A DNA stretch of 64,000 bases from Alphaproteobacteria bacterium (lineage in GTDB: Bacteria; Pseudomonadota; Alphaproteobacteria; UBA8366): the NCBI GenBank assembly GCA_009377445.1, contig WHUA01000011.1, positions 62,001-126,000 of the forward strand, in the 5' to 3' direction. Of the stretch, positions 25,171 through 36,213 are shown piece after piece (the stretch's first letter is position 1; every line of letters starts with the position of its first letter). A program made the position numbers and the translations under genes. The notes beneath the pieces are model-generated. The model did not search any database and was not told where the DNA came from. It saw only the letters and a program-made list of their open reading frames with translations.

Positions 25171-26091
25171 TCATCGGGCGGCGATGCTGGCCTCCCGCCG
25201 GCGGATGGCGGTTTCGCGGGCGAGCAGCTTTTCCGCGCGCTCGACGATCGGGTAGTCGATCATCTTGCCGTCGACCTCGATCGAGGCGCGGCCTTCGGCC
25301 AGCGCCGACTGGAAGCCCTGGATGACGCGCTGCGCGGCCGCCACTTCCTCCCCGGTCGCGCGGAAGCCCTCGTTCAGGATCGGCACGATGCTGGGATGGA
25401 TGCAGGACGCGCCGTCGAAGCCGAAGCGGCGCGAATTCTGGATCATCTTCCGCATGGCGTCCTTGTCGGAATAGTCCGCGACGGTGCCGATGATGCCGAG
25501 CGGCGCGATCCCCGCCGCCCGCGCGGCGATGATCGTCTGCTGCTTCGGGTAGAGCATGATGTCCGGGTCCGGGGCGGCGCCCATGCTGGTGGCGAAGTCC
25601 TCGCCGCCGAGCCCGATGCCCATCATGCGCGGATGCGCCTTGGCGATCTCGTTCAAGCGGAAGAAGGAGTCCGCTGTCTCCACCAGCGCGATGAACAGCG
25701 TGTGGCCCGGCGTCATCTTGCGCTCGGCTTCCAGACCGTCGACGACCTCGGCGAGCAGGCGGATGTGGCTCGCGCTGTCCGTCTTCGGCAGGACCACGGC
25801 GCGGATGCGCGGCGACACGACCTCTTCCAGGTCGCGGATCGCCATGCGGAGCGGCTGGTTGATGCGGACGACGACGTCGGCGCCCGCCTGGGAGACGATC
25901 TTCGCCGCCTCCTGCACCATCTTGCGGGCGTTGTCCTTCTCGGCGACGGGGACGCTGTCCTCGAGGTCGAGCTGGATCGCGTCGGCGCCGCGCGTATGCG
26001 CCTTGTCGACGTATTTTCTCACATTCGCCGGCACGTAGAGCAGCGAGCGCCACACCGGGCGGTCCTGCGTTGCCTGGGCTGGTGCCGTCAT
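25171..26091 (-). CDS. HpcH/HpaI-family CoA ester lyase (CitE-like)
   Basis: This 306-residue TIM-barrel protein has the stretches RSLLYVPANVRKYVDKA, DAIQLDLEDSV, VVVRINQPL and GIGLGGEDFATSMGA that mark the citrate-lyase-beta/malyl-CoA-lyase branch. Such enzymes cleave or form C-C bonds in CoA thioesters such as malyl-, citramalyl- or methylmalyl-CoA, using magnesium. Its start at 26091 lies 2 bases after the stop of a CaiB-type CoA-transferase gene (26094-27326), so activation by CoA transfer followed by cleavage is a natural inference. Confidence 0.86.
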   Translation of the reverse strand: MTAPAQATQDRPVWRSLLYVPANVRKYVDKAHTRGADAIQLDLEDSVPVAEKDNARKMVQEAAKIVSQAGADVVVRINQPLRMAIRDLEEVVSPRIRAVVLPKTDSASHIRLLAEVVDGLEAERKMTPGHTLFIALVETADSFFRLNEIAKAHPRMMGIGLGGEDFATSMGAAPDPDIMLYPKQQTIIAARAAGIAPLGIIGTVADYSDKDAMRKMIQNSRRFGFDGASCIHPSIVPILNEGFRATGEEVAAAQRVIQGFQSALAEGRASIEVDGKMIDYPIVERAEKLLARETAIRRREASIAAR

Positions 26092-26093
26092 CC

Positions 26094-27326
26094 CTACTTT
26101 CCCTTCCGTTGCTTTCGTTGCCACAGCACGCCGCGCTTGGTCAGGTCCTCGACCGTGGCGCCGTCGAAGCCGAGCGTCTTCAGCAGCTCCGCATTGTGCT
26201 GCCCGATCGAGGGGGCCGGAATGCGGAAGCCGCCCGGCGTCCCGGACAGCCGCGGCGTCACGTTGTGCATGGGGATCGAGCCGAGCTCCTCGTCCTCCAC
26301 CTCGACGACGACCTGGCGCTCCTGGAAGTGCGGGTCCTCGGCGATCTGGGCGGCGTTGTAGATCGGCGCGGCGGTGATGTCCTCCTTCTCGAAGAAGGCG
26401 AGGCAGTCCTTGAGCGTCCGCTGGCCGATCCAGCCGCCGACCACCGCATCCACCTCCTCGCGGTGGGCGACCCGCGCGGCGTTCGTCGCATAACGCGGGT
26501 CCTCCAGCATGTGGCCCACGCCGATCGCCCGCAGCAGCCGCTGCGCCATCACCTCCATCGAGGCCGAGATGGCGACGAAGCCGCCGTCGCTGGTGACGTA
26601 GACGTTGCGCGGGGACGCCGTATTCGAGCCGTTGCCCACACGCTCCCGAATCGTGCCCGAGATCTGGTAGATCGCGGCCTCCGGCCCCATGACGGAATAG
26701 ATCGGCTCCAGCAGCGACAGGTCCATCACCTGGCCTTTGCCGCCCCTCAGGTCGCGGTGATAGAGCGCCACCATCATCGCCGTGCCGCCGGCAAGCCCGG
26801 CGATCATGTCGGCCAGCGCCAGCGGCGGCAGCAGGGGCGGCCGGTCGGGGAAGCCGTTGCGCGACGCGAAGCCGGACATCGCCTCGACCAGCGTGCCGAA
26901 GCCGGGCTTCTCGCGGTAGGGGCCGGTCTGGCCGAAGCCGGAGATGCGGCCGATCACCAGCCGCGGATTGCGCTTCAACATCACGTCGGGGCCGAGGCCG
27001 ATCTCCTCCAGCGTGCCGGGGCGGAAATTCTCGATCAGCGCGTCCGCGCTCTCGATCAGCCGCATCAGCACGTCCTTGGCGCCGTCCTCGCGCAGGTTGA
27101 GCCCGATGCTCTTCTTGTTGCGGCCGTAGACCTTCCAGTGGCTCTCGATGCCGTTGGTGACCCAGTCGCGGAGCGGGTCGCCGCCGGGCGGGCCCTCCAC
27201 CTTGATCACCTCCGCGCCGAAGTCGCCGAGCTGCAAGGACAGCATGTTGCCGGCCACGAGGCGCGACATGTCGATGATTCGCAGGCCCTCCAGCGGGCCC
27301 TTCTTCGTCGGATCGAATTTTTGCAT
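26094..27326 (-). CDS. CaiB/BaiF-type (class III) CoA-transferase
   Basis: This 410-residue protein has the family N-terminus GPLEGLRIIDMSRLVAGNML, the GAEVIKVEGPPGGDPLR stretch, RNKKSIGLNL, and the likely catalytic Asp in LADMIAG ahead of GGKGQVMDLSLLE. Class III enzymes transfer CoA between organic acids such as succinate, oxalate, mesaconate or carnitine. The start at ATG 27326 is where homology begins, though no clear ribosome binding site precedes it. Together with the lyase gene it resembles the last steps of a C4/C5-dicarboxylate pathway; the acid is unknown. Confidence 0.87.
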   Translation of the reverse strand: MQKFDPTKKGPLEGLRIIDMSRLVAGNMLSLQLGDFGAEVIKVEGPPGGDPLRDWVTNGIESHWKVYGRNKKSIGLNLREDGAKDVLMRLIESADALIENFRPGTLEEIGLGPDVMLKRNPRLVIGRISGFGQTGPYREKPGFGTLVEAMSGFASRNGFPDRPPLLPPLALADMIAGLAGGTAMMVALYHRDLRGGKGQVMDLSLLEPIYSVMGPEAAIYQISGTIRERVGNGSNTASPRNVYVTSDGGFVAISASMEVMAQRLLRAIGVGHMLEDPRYATNAARVAHREEVDAVVGGWIGQRTLKDCLAFFEKEDITAAPIYNAAQIAEDPHFQERQVVVEVEDEELGSIPMHNVTPRLSGTPGGFRIPAPSIGQHNAELLKTLGFDGATVEDLTKRGVLWQRKQRKGK

Positions 27327-27375
27327 GACCAGTCGATTTGATGCGTACCGCACGCGCCCACCAGGGACGCGAGGC

Positions 27376-27397
27376 AATGGTACAATAATGGTACAAT
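27376..27397. promoter_or_regulatory. Perfect 11-bp tandem repeat between divergent genes (operator candidate)
   Basis: AATGGTACAAT is repeated twice without a gap (27376-27386 and 27387-27397). The repeat unit is one helical turn long. It lies in the 182-base gap between the CoA-transferase start (27326, minus) and the sugar dehydratase start (27509, plus), and is strikingly AT-rich for this genome. Binding of a transcription factor is an inference. Confidence 0.45.
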
Positions 27398-27508
27398 GGC
27401 GTGGCGAAGCGGCCCAAAGCCGCGGCGCGATGGTGCCGCCCGCCCGGCGAAAAGGCAAGAGCCGCGACGCCGCTGGGTTTATTCGGGGCCCTGTGGTATT
27501 GCGATGCC

Positions 27509-28564
27509 ATGAAGATTTTGGTCACCGGAGGGGCAGGATTCATCGGGTCGGCGGTGGTGCGGCGGCTCGTCTCCATCGAGAAATGCGCCGCCGTCAATCT
27601 CGACGCGCTCACCTATGCGGGCCGGCTCGACTCGCTGGCGTCGATCGCGGGCGCGCCGGGCTATGCCTTCGAGCACGCGGATATCCGCGACGCCGCGGCG
27701 GTCGCCGGTATCTTCGCGCGCCACCAGCCGGATGCCGTCATGCACCTCGCCGCCGAATCCCACGTCGACCGGTCGATCGACCGGCCTGGCGACTTCGTGA
27801 CGACCAACCTCGTCGGCACGTACACGATGCTGGAGGCGGCGCTGCGTTATCGCGATGCCCTGCCGGAAGGCCGGCGCGACGGCTTCCGCTTCCTGCACGT
27901 CTCGACGGACGAGGTCTATGGCGACCTCGGCGAAGGCCCGCCCGCGAACGAAGGCGCCGCCTACCGGCCGAGCTCGCCCTATGCCGCGACGAAAGCGGGG
28001 GCCGACCATCTGGCGCGCGCCTGGCATCGCACATACGGCCTGCCGGTGATCGTCACCAACTGCTGCAACAACTACGGCCCATACCAGTTTCCCGAAAAGC
28101 TGATACCGACGATGATTCTGGCCGGGCTGAACGGCGAGCCGATGCCCATCTATGGCGAAGGGCGGCAGGTGCGGGACTGGCTGCACGTCGACGATCACGC
28201 CGCGGCGCTCGGCGCGATCCTGCGGGGCGGGCGGCCGGGCGAAACCTACAACATCACCGGCGAGGCGGAACGCCGCAACATCGACGTCGTCGAGGCGATC
28301 TGTGCCACGCTCGACGAGCTTCTGCCGGATGCGCCGCATCGCCCGCATTCGCAGCTCATCCGCTTCGTCGACGATCGTCCCGGCCACGACTTCCGCTACG
28401 CGCTCGACGGTGGGAAACTGGCGCGGGATCTGAGGTGGCGGGCGCCGGTCGGTTTCGAGGAGGGGCTGCGCGAGACGGTCCGCTGGTATGTCGACAACCG
28501 CGACTGGTGGGAGCCGATCCGGCGCGGCGGCCACGCCGGCCAACGGCAGGGAACAGCAAGATGA
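27509..28564 (+). CDS. rfbB: dTDP-glucose 4,6-dehydratase family protein
   Basis: This 351-residue extended short-chain dehydrogenase has GGAGFIGS at residues 7-14 (NAD binding), [13 protein letters not shown], the catalytic region [11 protein letters not shown], the [11 protein letters not shown]xxxK motif, and [15 protein letters not shown]. It should turn dTDP-glucose into the 4-keto-6-deoxy sugar, the entry to rhamnose and other deoxysugars. None of rmlA, rmlC or rmlD is next to it, so a relative with another NDP-sugar remains possible. The start at ATG 27509 is where the Rossmann fold begins. Its stop overlaps the next start (ATGA). Confidence 0.85.
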   Translation: MKILVTGGAGFIGSAVVRRLVSIEKCAAVNLDALTYAGRLDSLASIAGAPGYAFEHADIRDAAAVAGIFARHQPDAVMHLAAESHVDRSIDRPGDFVTTNLVGTYTMLEAALRYRDALPEGRRDGFRFLHVSTDEVYGDLGEGPPANEGAAYRPSSPYAATKAGADHLARAWHRTYGLPVIVTNCCNNYGPYQFPEKLIPTMILAGLNGEPMPIYGEGRQVRDWLHVDDHAAALGAILRGGRPGETYNITGEAERRNIDVVEAICATLDELLPDAPHRPHSQLIRFVDDRPGHDFRYALDGGKLARDLRWRAPVGFEEGLRETVRWYVDNRDWWEPIRRGGHAGQRQGTAR

Positions 28565-28950
28565 CGGTGACGATCAAGCGTATCGACCACTTCGTGCTGA
28601 AGGTGAACGACATCGAGGCGAGCTGCGATTTCTATCGCCGTGTCCTCGGCATGGAGGTGATTCGCTTCGGCGAAGGGCGCACCGCGCTGCGGTTCGGCCA
28701 GCACAAGATCAACCTGCACCCGCGTAACCAAGGGCCGGGGCTCGTCGCGAAGGCGCCCTCGATCGGCGGCGGCGACTTCTGCCTGATCGCCGACACGCCG
28801 ATCGCCGAGGTGGTGCGCCATCTCGAGGCCGAGAAGGTGGAGATCGTCGAGCCGCCGAGCACGCGGTCGGGCGCGCTCGGCCCGATCACCTCGGTCTACT
28901 TCCGCGATCCGGACGGGAACCTGGTCGAGGTTTCGAACTACCCGGACTAA
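28561..28950 (+). CDS. VOC family protein (glyoxalase/dioxygenase fold)
   Basis: This 129-residue protein has the paired beta-alpha-beta-beta-beta modules of the vicinal-oxygen-chelate fold: [20 protein letters not shown] at the start, a GQHKINLHP segment, and [17 protein letters not shown] at the end with the C-terminal metal Glu. Family members are lyases, dioxygenases, epimerases or antibiotic-binding proteins. The start overlaps the stop of the dehydratase gene by 4 bases, so translation is coupled, but no common pathway is obvious. Confidence 0.83.
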   Translation: MTVTIKRIDHFVLKVNDIEASCDFYRRVLGMEVIRFGEGRTALRFGQHKINLHPRNQGPGLVAKAPSIGGGDFCLIADTPIAEVVRHLEAEKVEIVEPPSTRSGALGPITSVYFRDPDGNLVEVSNYPD

Positions 28951-28952
28951 AC

Positions 28953-30128
28953 TTACGACAGCGCCTGCTCGAGATCGCCGATCAGGTCGTCGATGTCCTC
29001 GATGCCGACCGAAAGCCGCACCAGCCCGTCGTCGACGCCGAGGGCGGCGCGGATATCGGCCGGCACGCTGGCATGCGTCATGATTGCCGGATGCTCGATC
29101 AGGCTTTCCACGCCGCCCAGGCTCTCGGCGAGCGCGAACAGGCGGCAGCGCTCCAGGAAGCGCCGGGTCGGCGCCAGCCCGCCCTTGACGACGGCGGACA
29201 CCATGCCGCCGAATCCCTGCATCTGCCGCTTGGCAAGGGCGTGCTGCGGGTGGCTCGGCAGGCCGGGGTAATAGACGCGCTCGATGGCGGGATGTCCTTC
29301 CAGCCATTCCGCCACGCGGGCGGCGCTGGCGCAGTGCCGCTCCATCCGCAACGCCAGCGTCTTGACGCCGCGCAGCGCCATGTAGCTGTCGAACGGGCCG
29401 GCGATGCCGCCGATCGCGTTCTGCAGGAAGGTGAGCTGTTCGGCGAGCGCCGGATTGTCGCCGACCACGACGATTCCCGCGACCACGTCGGAATGCCCGT
29501 TGATGTATTTCGTCGCCGAATGCAGCACCAGGTCGATGCCGAGCGCGAGCGGTTTCTGTATCCACGGCGTGGCGAAGGTATTGTCCGCGACCGTCAGGAT
29601 GTTCCGTCCCCGCGCCACGTCGGCCACCATGGCGAGATCGACCAGCTTGAGCAGCGGATTGGACGGCGTCTCGACCCAGATCATGCGGGTCTCGGGCGCG
29701 ATCGCCTTCTCGAGCGCGGCGCGCTCGGCCATGTCGACGAAGCTGAAGGTGAGCCCCGACGACCGCGCCCGCACCCGCTGGAACAGCCGGTAGGTGCCGC
29801 CGTAGAGGTCGTCGCTGGCGATGACGTGCGCGCCGCTGTCGAGGCATTCCAGCACCGTCGCCGTGGCGGCCATGCCGGAGGCGAAGGCATAGCCGCGCGT
29901 GCCGTCTTCGAGCGCGGCGATGCAGCGCTCGAAAGCCTGGCGGGTGGGATTGTGGCTGCGGCTGTATTCATAGCCCTTGTGCACGCCCGGGCTCTGCTGA
30001 ACGTAGGTCGAGGAGGTGTAGATCGGCGTCCAGACGGCGCCGGTCGTGGGATCGGGCGATTGGCCGGCATGCACCGCCTGGGTGGAAAATCCCGGCGGCG
30101 CGGCGTTGTCCCGGCGGTCGTCAGTCAT
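28953..30128 (-). CDS. Cystathionine gamma-lyase/synthase (Cys/Met metabolism PLP enzyme)
   Basis: This 391-residue PLP enzyme has SRSHNPTRQAFERCIAALE, ASGMAATATVLECL and the cofactor lysine in HSATKYINGHSDVVAG. The sequence alone does not separate gamma-lyase, beta-lyase and gamma-synthase. The gene lies directly downstream of cystathionine beta-synthase with a 4-base ATGA overlap, which strongly favours the gamma-lyase role: cystathionine to cysteine in reverse transsulfuration. It ends 2 bases from the convergent VOC gene. Confidence 0.87.
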   Translation of the reverse strand: MTDDRRDNAAPPGFSTQAVHAGQSPDPTTGAVWTPIYTSSTYVQQSPGVHKGYEYSRSHNPTRQAFERCIAALEDGTRGYAFASGMAATATVLECLDSGAHVIASDDLYGGTYRLFQRVRARSSGLTFSFVDMAERAALEKAIAPETRMIWVETPSNPLLKLVDLAMVADVARGRNILTVADNTFATPWIQKPLALGIDLVLHSATKYINGHSDVVAGIVVVGDNPALAEQLTFLQNAIGGIAGPFDSYMALRGVKTLALRMERHCASAARVAEWLEGHPAIERVYYPGLPSHPQHALAKRQMQGFGGMVSAVVKGGLAPTRRFLERCRLFALAESLGGVESLIEHPAIMTHASVPADIRAALGVDDGLVRLSVGIEDIDDLIGDLEQALS

Positions 30129-31495
30129 GCAGCGCTCCGGCGGAGATAGTTGAGCAGGTCGATGCGGGTGATCAGCCCGTGGAATCGATCGCCTTCCTTG
30201 ACGATCGCCACATGGCCCTGGTCGAAGATCGGCAGCAGGTCGCGGATGGCGGTGGAGGCCTCGATGGTCTCCAGCCGTTTCGTCATCGCCTCGGCTGTCG
30301 GCTGGGCGAATTTGTTCCGGTCGTCGTAGACCGCGAGCAGGATGTCGGCCTCGTCGATCAGGCCGACGATCTGACCGTCCTCGACGACCGGAAGCTGCGA
30401 AATGTCGTTGAGCTTCATGCGGGAATAGGCGGTCATCAGCGTGTCTGTCGGCTGTACCGTCACCGTGCCGCCTTCCTCGTAGGGGCGGCTGATCAGGTCG
30501 CGCAGGTCGCCGTGCTGCTTCCGCTTCAGCAGGCCCTGGTCGAACATCCAGTAATCGTTGAAGGCTTTCGACATGTACTTGTTGCCGCTGTCGCAGACGA
30601 AGGTGACGACGCGGCGCGGGCGGGTCTGCTCGCGGCAATAGCGTAGCGCGGCGGCGATCAGTGTGCCGGACGAGGTGCCGGCCAGGATGCCGGTTTTCAT
30701 GAGCACTTCCCGCGAGGTACGGAAGCTCTCCTCGTCGTCGACCGTGATGGCGCGCTTGACGCGCGACAGGTCGCAGACCGGCGGGATGAAGTCCTCGCCG
30801 ATGCCCTCGACCAGCCAGCTTCCGACTTCGGTCTTCAGCTCGCCGGACTCGACATAGTCGGCGAGGATCGAGCCTTTCGGATCGGCGAGGACGATTTCGG
30901 TCTGCGGGCTGACCTTTTCGAAGAAGCGGGCGAGCCCGGTGATCGTGCCGCCCGAACCGACGCCGCACACGACGGCGTCCACCTCGTGGGCCATCTGGGA
31001 CCAGATTTCCGGGCCGGTGCCGGTCTCATGCGCCAGCGGATTGGCCGGATTCGCGAACTGGTTGACGTGCAGCGCACCGGGTATCCGGGCTGCGATCGCG
31101 GCCGCCTTGTCCTGGTAATAGTCGGGGTGCCCTTTGCCCACGTCCGAGCGGGTGAGCACGATCTCCGCGCCCATGGCTTTGAGATTGAAGATCTTTTCCT
31201 GGCTCATCTTGTCCGGGATGACGATGATGAGCCGGTACCCCTTCTGGCCGGCGACGAGCGCCAGGCCGAGGCCGGTGTTGCCCGCGGTCGCCTCGACGAT
31301 GGTGCCGCCGGGCTTCAGGCGTCCGTCCCGTTCCGCCGCCTCGATCATCGAAAGGCCGATCCGGTCCTTGATGGATCCTCCCGGGTTCTGATTTTCCAGC
31401 TTCACGAACAGGCTGCAGGGGCCGGTATCGATCTGGCGGAGCTCCACGATCGGCGTGTTGCCGATCAGGTCGAGGACGCTTTGTGCGGTTGTCAT
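30125..31495 (-). CDS. Cystathionine beta-synthase with C-terminal CBS-domain pair
   Basis: This 456-residue protein has a fold-type-II PLP domain (about residues 1-320) with the cofactor lysine at 43 in GGSIKDRIG, the substrate loop EATAGNTGLG and the phosphate loop GVGSGGT. Two CBS repeats follow (about 340-455). There is no haem-binding N-terminal extension. It would join serine and homocysteine into cystathionine. The CBS pair may sense an adenosyl compound, as known for some relatives. It forms an operon with the gamma-lyase gene and is divergent from groES. Confidence 0.87.
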   Translation of the reverse strand: MTTAQSVLDLIGNTPIVELRQIDTGPCSLFVKLENQNPGGSIKDRIGLSMIEAAERDGRLKPGGTIVEATAGNTGLGLALVAGQKGYRLIIVIPDKMSQEKIFNLKAMGAEIVLTRSDVGKGHPDYYQDKAAAIAARIPGALHVNQFANPANPLAHETGTGPEIWSQMAHEVDAVVCGVGSGGTITGLARFFEKVSPQTEIVLADPKGSILADYVESGELKTEVGSWLVEGIGEDFIPPVCDLSRVKRAITVDDEESFRTSREVLMKTGILAGTSSGTLIAAALRYCREQTRPRRVVTFVCDSGNKYMSKAFNDYWMFDQGLLKRKQHGDLRDLISRPYEEGGTVTVQPTDTLMTAYSRMKLNDISQLPVVEDGQIVGLIDEADILLAVYDDRNKFAQPTAEAMTKRLETIEASTAIRDLLPIFDQGHVAIVKEGDRFHGLITRIDLLNYLRRSAA

Positions 31496-31608
31496 GCTTC
31501 ACGGCCTATCAAAGGCGCCCGCGGATGCGGGCATGGAAACGGGCGGTGGAATGACGCCCTCCAAACTACCAGCCGCCCGGTATCGTGTCCTGCCAAATTG
31601 CCGCATCC

Positions 31609-31627
31609 GGGCGGTTGCCGCCCCTTT
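31609..31627 (+). terminator. Short hairpin with T-run upstream of the groES promoter
   Basis: GGGCGG (31609-31614), a TTG loop and CCGCCC (31618-31623) are followed by CTTTT. No plus-strand gene ends here; it may insulate the groES promoter from read-through antisense to the cystathionine beta-synthase leader. Weak evidence. Confidence 0.35.
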
Positions 31628-31661
31628 TCGATAATAAAACCGTTGGGAATCGACGGAATGT

Positions 31662-31693
31662 CTTGAACCGTTCGCAATTCTTGACTATGTCGG
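31662..31693 (+). promoter_or_regulatory. Heat-shock (sigma-32-type) promoter of groESL
   Basis: CTTGAA (31662-31667) and ACTATGTCGG (31684-31693) are separated by 16 bases. The -10 half matches the alphaproteobacterial RpoH form CYTATNTNNG at every defined base except the first. It lies about 100 bases before groES and runs straight into the CIRCE element. Confidence 0.6.
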
Positions 31694-31720
31694 TTAGCAG
31701 TCACCTGCCGAGAGTGCCAA
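31694..31720 (+). promoter_or_regulatory. CIRCE element (HrcA operator) of groESL
   Basis: TTAGCAGTC (31694-31702), nine spacer bases and GAGTGCCAA (31712-31720) match the CIRCE consensus TTAGCACTC-N9-GAGTGCTAA with one mismatch in each arm and exact spacing. It would overlap the start site of the heat-shock promoter, so HrcA could repress transcription in normal conditions. Confidence 0.8.
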
Positions 31721-31790
31721 GATGCGCTCCGCGCTCACGGTTTTATAGTCCATTCAACAGCTTGTCCATCATCGGGCGGGAGGATCAAAT

Positions 31791-33774
<1,984 letters not shown>

Positions 33775-33803
33775 AATCCAGGCTGGCCGATAGACGACGC
33801 GAC

Positions 33804-33836
33804 GGGCCGCAGCCGGCATTGGCTGCGGCCCGTTTC
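33804..33836 (+). terminator. Terminator of the groESL operon
   Basis: GGGCCGCAGCC (33804-33814) pairs perfectly over 11 bases with GGCTGCGGCCC (33821-33831), with a 6-base loop, followed by GTTTC. It lies 29 bases after the groEL stop. The T-run is short but the stem is very stable. Confidence 0.75.
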
Positions 33837-33892
33837 GCTTGCGGCGAAGCTGTGGAATAATGCCCGCGCCTAGATCCATGGAGGACGCGGCC

Positions 33893-34774
33893 ATGCAGCA
33901 GCAGACGGAATCCGGCACGACCCGATCCAAGGCAAAATTCGAGGTCGTTCCGATATCGAGCGCGCTCGGCGCGGAGATCCGCGGCATCGACCTGTCCCGG
34001 GCCGATGCGGCGGCCGTGAAGGCGATCCGCGACGCCTGGCTCGAACATGTGGTGCTGCTGTTCCGCGACCAGGACCTGAGCGATGACGCGCTTGCCGATT
34101 TCAGCCGGAACTTCGGCGAGCTGGATCTCGCGCCGCCGATGGAGACCAGCCAGGGCGCGACGCACCCCGAGATCCTCGCCGTTTCCAATGTGAAGGAGGG
34201 CGGCAAGGCGATCGGCACCTTGGGCGACGGCGAAGCCATCTGGCATTCGGACATGAACTACATGGAGGCGCCGCCGACCGGCAGCCTGCTCTATTCGCTC
34301 GAGGTGCCGCCCGCAGGCGGCGACACGGGCTTCTGCAATATGTACAAGGCGCTGGACACCTTGCCGGCGGACATTCGCCGCCGTATCGACGGCCTCAGCA
34401 TCAAGCACGACTCCAGCACCAACAGCGGCGGCTACCTGCGCCAGGGATCGAAGCCGGTGGACGATGTCCGGACCTGCCCGGGCGCGGTGCACCCTATGGT
34501 CTGCACACATCCGGAGACGGGGCGCAAGTCGCTGTTCATCGGCCGCCGCCGCCACGCCTACATCATGGGTCTGCCGCTGGCGGAGTCGGAAAAACTGCTC
34601 GACGCGATCTGGGCCCATGCGACGCGGAAGGAGCTCACCTGGCACCACCGCTGGCGGGTCGGCGACGTGCTGATGTGGGACAATCGCTGCGCCATGCACC
34701 GCCGTGACTCGTTCGACCCGGCGACGCGGCGCCTCATGCACCGCACCCAGATCAAGGGCGGCAAGCCGTCCTGA
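33893..34774 (+). CDS. TauD/TfdA-family Fe(II)/2-oxoglutarate dioxygenase
   Basis: This 293-residue protein has the iron ligands His118 and Asp120 in IWHSDMNY and the distal His in NRCAMHRRDSF, with the 2-oxoglutarate-binding Arg near the end (TRRLMHRTQI). N-terminal PISSALGAEIRGIDLS is typical. Relatives oxidise taurine, 2,4-D or other acids; the substrate is unknown. GGAGG eight bases upstream supports ATG 33893 over two earlier in-frame ATGs. It precedes an AtuA-type pair on the same strand. Confidence 0.86.
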   Translation: MQQQTESGTTRSKAKFEVVPISSALGAEIRGIDLSRADAAAVKAIRDAWLEHVVLLFRDQDLSDDALADFSRNFGELDLAPPMETSQGATHPEILAVSNVKEGGKAIGTLGDGEAIWHSDMNYMEAPPTGSLLYSLEVPPAGGDTGFCNMYKALDTLPADIRRRIDGLSIKHDSSTNSGGYLRQGSKPVDDVRTCPGAVHPMVCTHPETGRKSLFIGRRRHAYIMGLPLAESEKLLDAIWAHATRKELTWHHRWRVGDVLMWDNRCAMHRRDSFDPATRRLMHRTQIKGGKPS

Positions 34775-34833
34775 CCCTGCGGCAAACTCTGGAGTACTAG
34801 GCGCAACCGCGCCGCGTGATCTATCATCGCGAC

Positions 34834-36213
34834 ATGACGAAAGAGTCCCTGCTCGTCGGCAACGGCGCCGGCTTCTCCACGGATTACACCGACGCCGGCA
34901 TCGCCGTGGTCGACGCCCTCGTGCGGTCGGGCAAGCCTGCCGTCATGTTCTACGAGATGCTGGCGGAACGGACGCTGGCCATCGCCCAGCGCGAGCGCAT
35001 CGCCGACCCTGAAGGCGGCTACGCGCCCCACATGGTGGACGCGCTCGAGCCGGTGCTCGGGACTTGCGTCGCGAACGGCATTCCCATCCTCGGCAACTTC
35101 GGCTCGGCCAATCCGATGGGTGCGGCGCGGCGTATCCACCGGATCGCCCGCGAACAGGGCATCCGCGGGCTGCGGATCGCGGTCGTCGAAGGCGACGACC
35201 TGCGCGACCGGCTGCAGCGCATCCAGATGAGCGCCTGGGAGGAAGAGGCGGCGCCCGACCTGGAGACGCTCAAGATCATCTCCGCCAACGTCTACCTGGG
35301 CGGCCGCGAGGTCGCCAAGGCGCTCGCCCTCGATCCGCATGTCGTCGTGACCGGGCGCGTGACCGATTCGGCGCTGGCGCTCGGGCCGCTCATCCATCAC
35401 TTCGACTGGGCCGAGGACGACTGGGACCGTCTCGCCGCCGGCACGGTCGTAGGCCATTTGCTGGAATGCGGCGCGCAGGTCACCGGCGGCTACTTCGCCG
35501 ATCCCGGCTGGAAGGACGTGCCCGGCCTCGACCGCGTCGGTTACCCGATCGCGGAATGCCATGCCGACGGCAGCATCGTCGTCACCAAGCCGGACGGCAC
35601 CGGCGGGCTCGTCTCGCGGCGGACGGTGATCGAGCAATTGCTGTACGAGATCCACGATCCGGCGGCCTATCTCACGCCCGACGTGGCGCTCGACATGACG
35701 GAGATCGAGGTCGAAGAGGTAGGGCCGGACCGCGTGCGCGTCACCGGCGCGAAGGGACACAGGCGCCCGGCGACGCTCAAGACGACGATCTGCTTCGACG
35801 GCGGCTGGCTCGGGGAGGCGGAGATCTCCTATGCCGGGCCTAACGCCTTCGCGCGCGCGAAGCTCGCGAAAGAGACGGTCGAGAAGCGCATCGCCGCCCT
35901 CGGCTTGGACTGCCGGCTGCGCACGGACCTGATGGGCTTCGTCAGCGTCCATGATGGCGACGGCGGCGGGCTCGCGGCCACGCGGGACGGCAGCGCGTGC
36001 CGGGACCTGCGGCTCCGCCTCGCGGTCGATGCCGCCGACGAGCGCACCGTCGAGCGTGCGACGCGCGAGCTGGAAGGGCTCTACTGCGCCGGGCCGGCGG
36101 GCGGCGGCGGCGTGCGCCGGCGGCATAGCTGGCGCGTCCGCACCGCGTCCTGCCTCATCCCGCGCGAAAGCGTCGATCCGAAATTCCGCCTGGTGACCGC
36201 CGATGACGTCTGA
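34834..36213 (+). CDS. AtuA-family protein (DUF1446), acyclic terpene utilisation type
   Basis: This 459-residue protein matches the DUF1446/AtuA family: VGNGAGFSTDYTDAGIAVVDALV at the start, ILGNFGSANPMGAARRI, and VVTGRVTDSALALGPLIHHFDW. AtuA is part of citronellol/geraniol degradation in Pseudomonas, but its own reaction is unsettled and most homologues act elsewhere. A GTG at 34816 is an alternative start; neither start has a clear ribosome binding site. The stop overlaps the next gene by 11 bases, and that gene supplies the small domain often fused to this protein. Confidence 0.8.
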   Translation: MTKESLLVGNGAGFSTDYTDAGIAVVDALVRSGKPAVMFYEMLAERTLAIAQRERIADPEGGYAPHMVDALEPVLGTCVANGIPILGNFGSANPMGAARRIHRIAREQGIRGLRIAVVEGDDLRDRLQRIQMSAWEEEAAPDLETLKIISANVYLGGREVAKALALDPHVVVTGRVTDSALALGPLIHHFDWAEDDWDRLAAGTVVGHLLECGAQVTGGYFADPGWKDVPGLDRVGYPIAECHADGSIVVTKPDGTGGLVSRRTVIEQLLYEIHDPAAYLTPDVALDMTEIEVEEVGPDRVRVTGAKGHRRPATLKTTICFDGGWLGEAEISYAGPNAFARAKLAKETVEKRIAALGLDCRLRTDLMGFVSVHDGDGGGLAATRDGSACRDLRLRLAVDAADERTVERATRELEGLYCAGPAGGGGVRRRHSWRVRTASCLIPRESVDPKFRLVTADDV

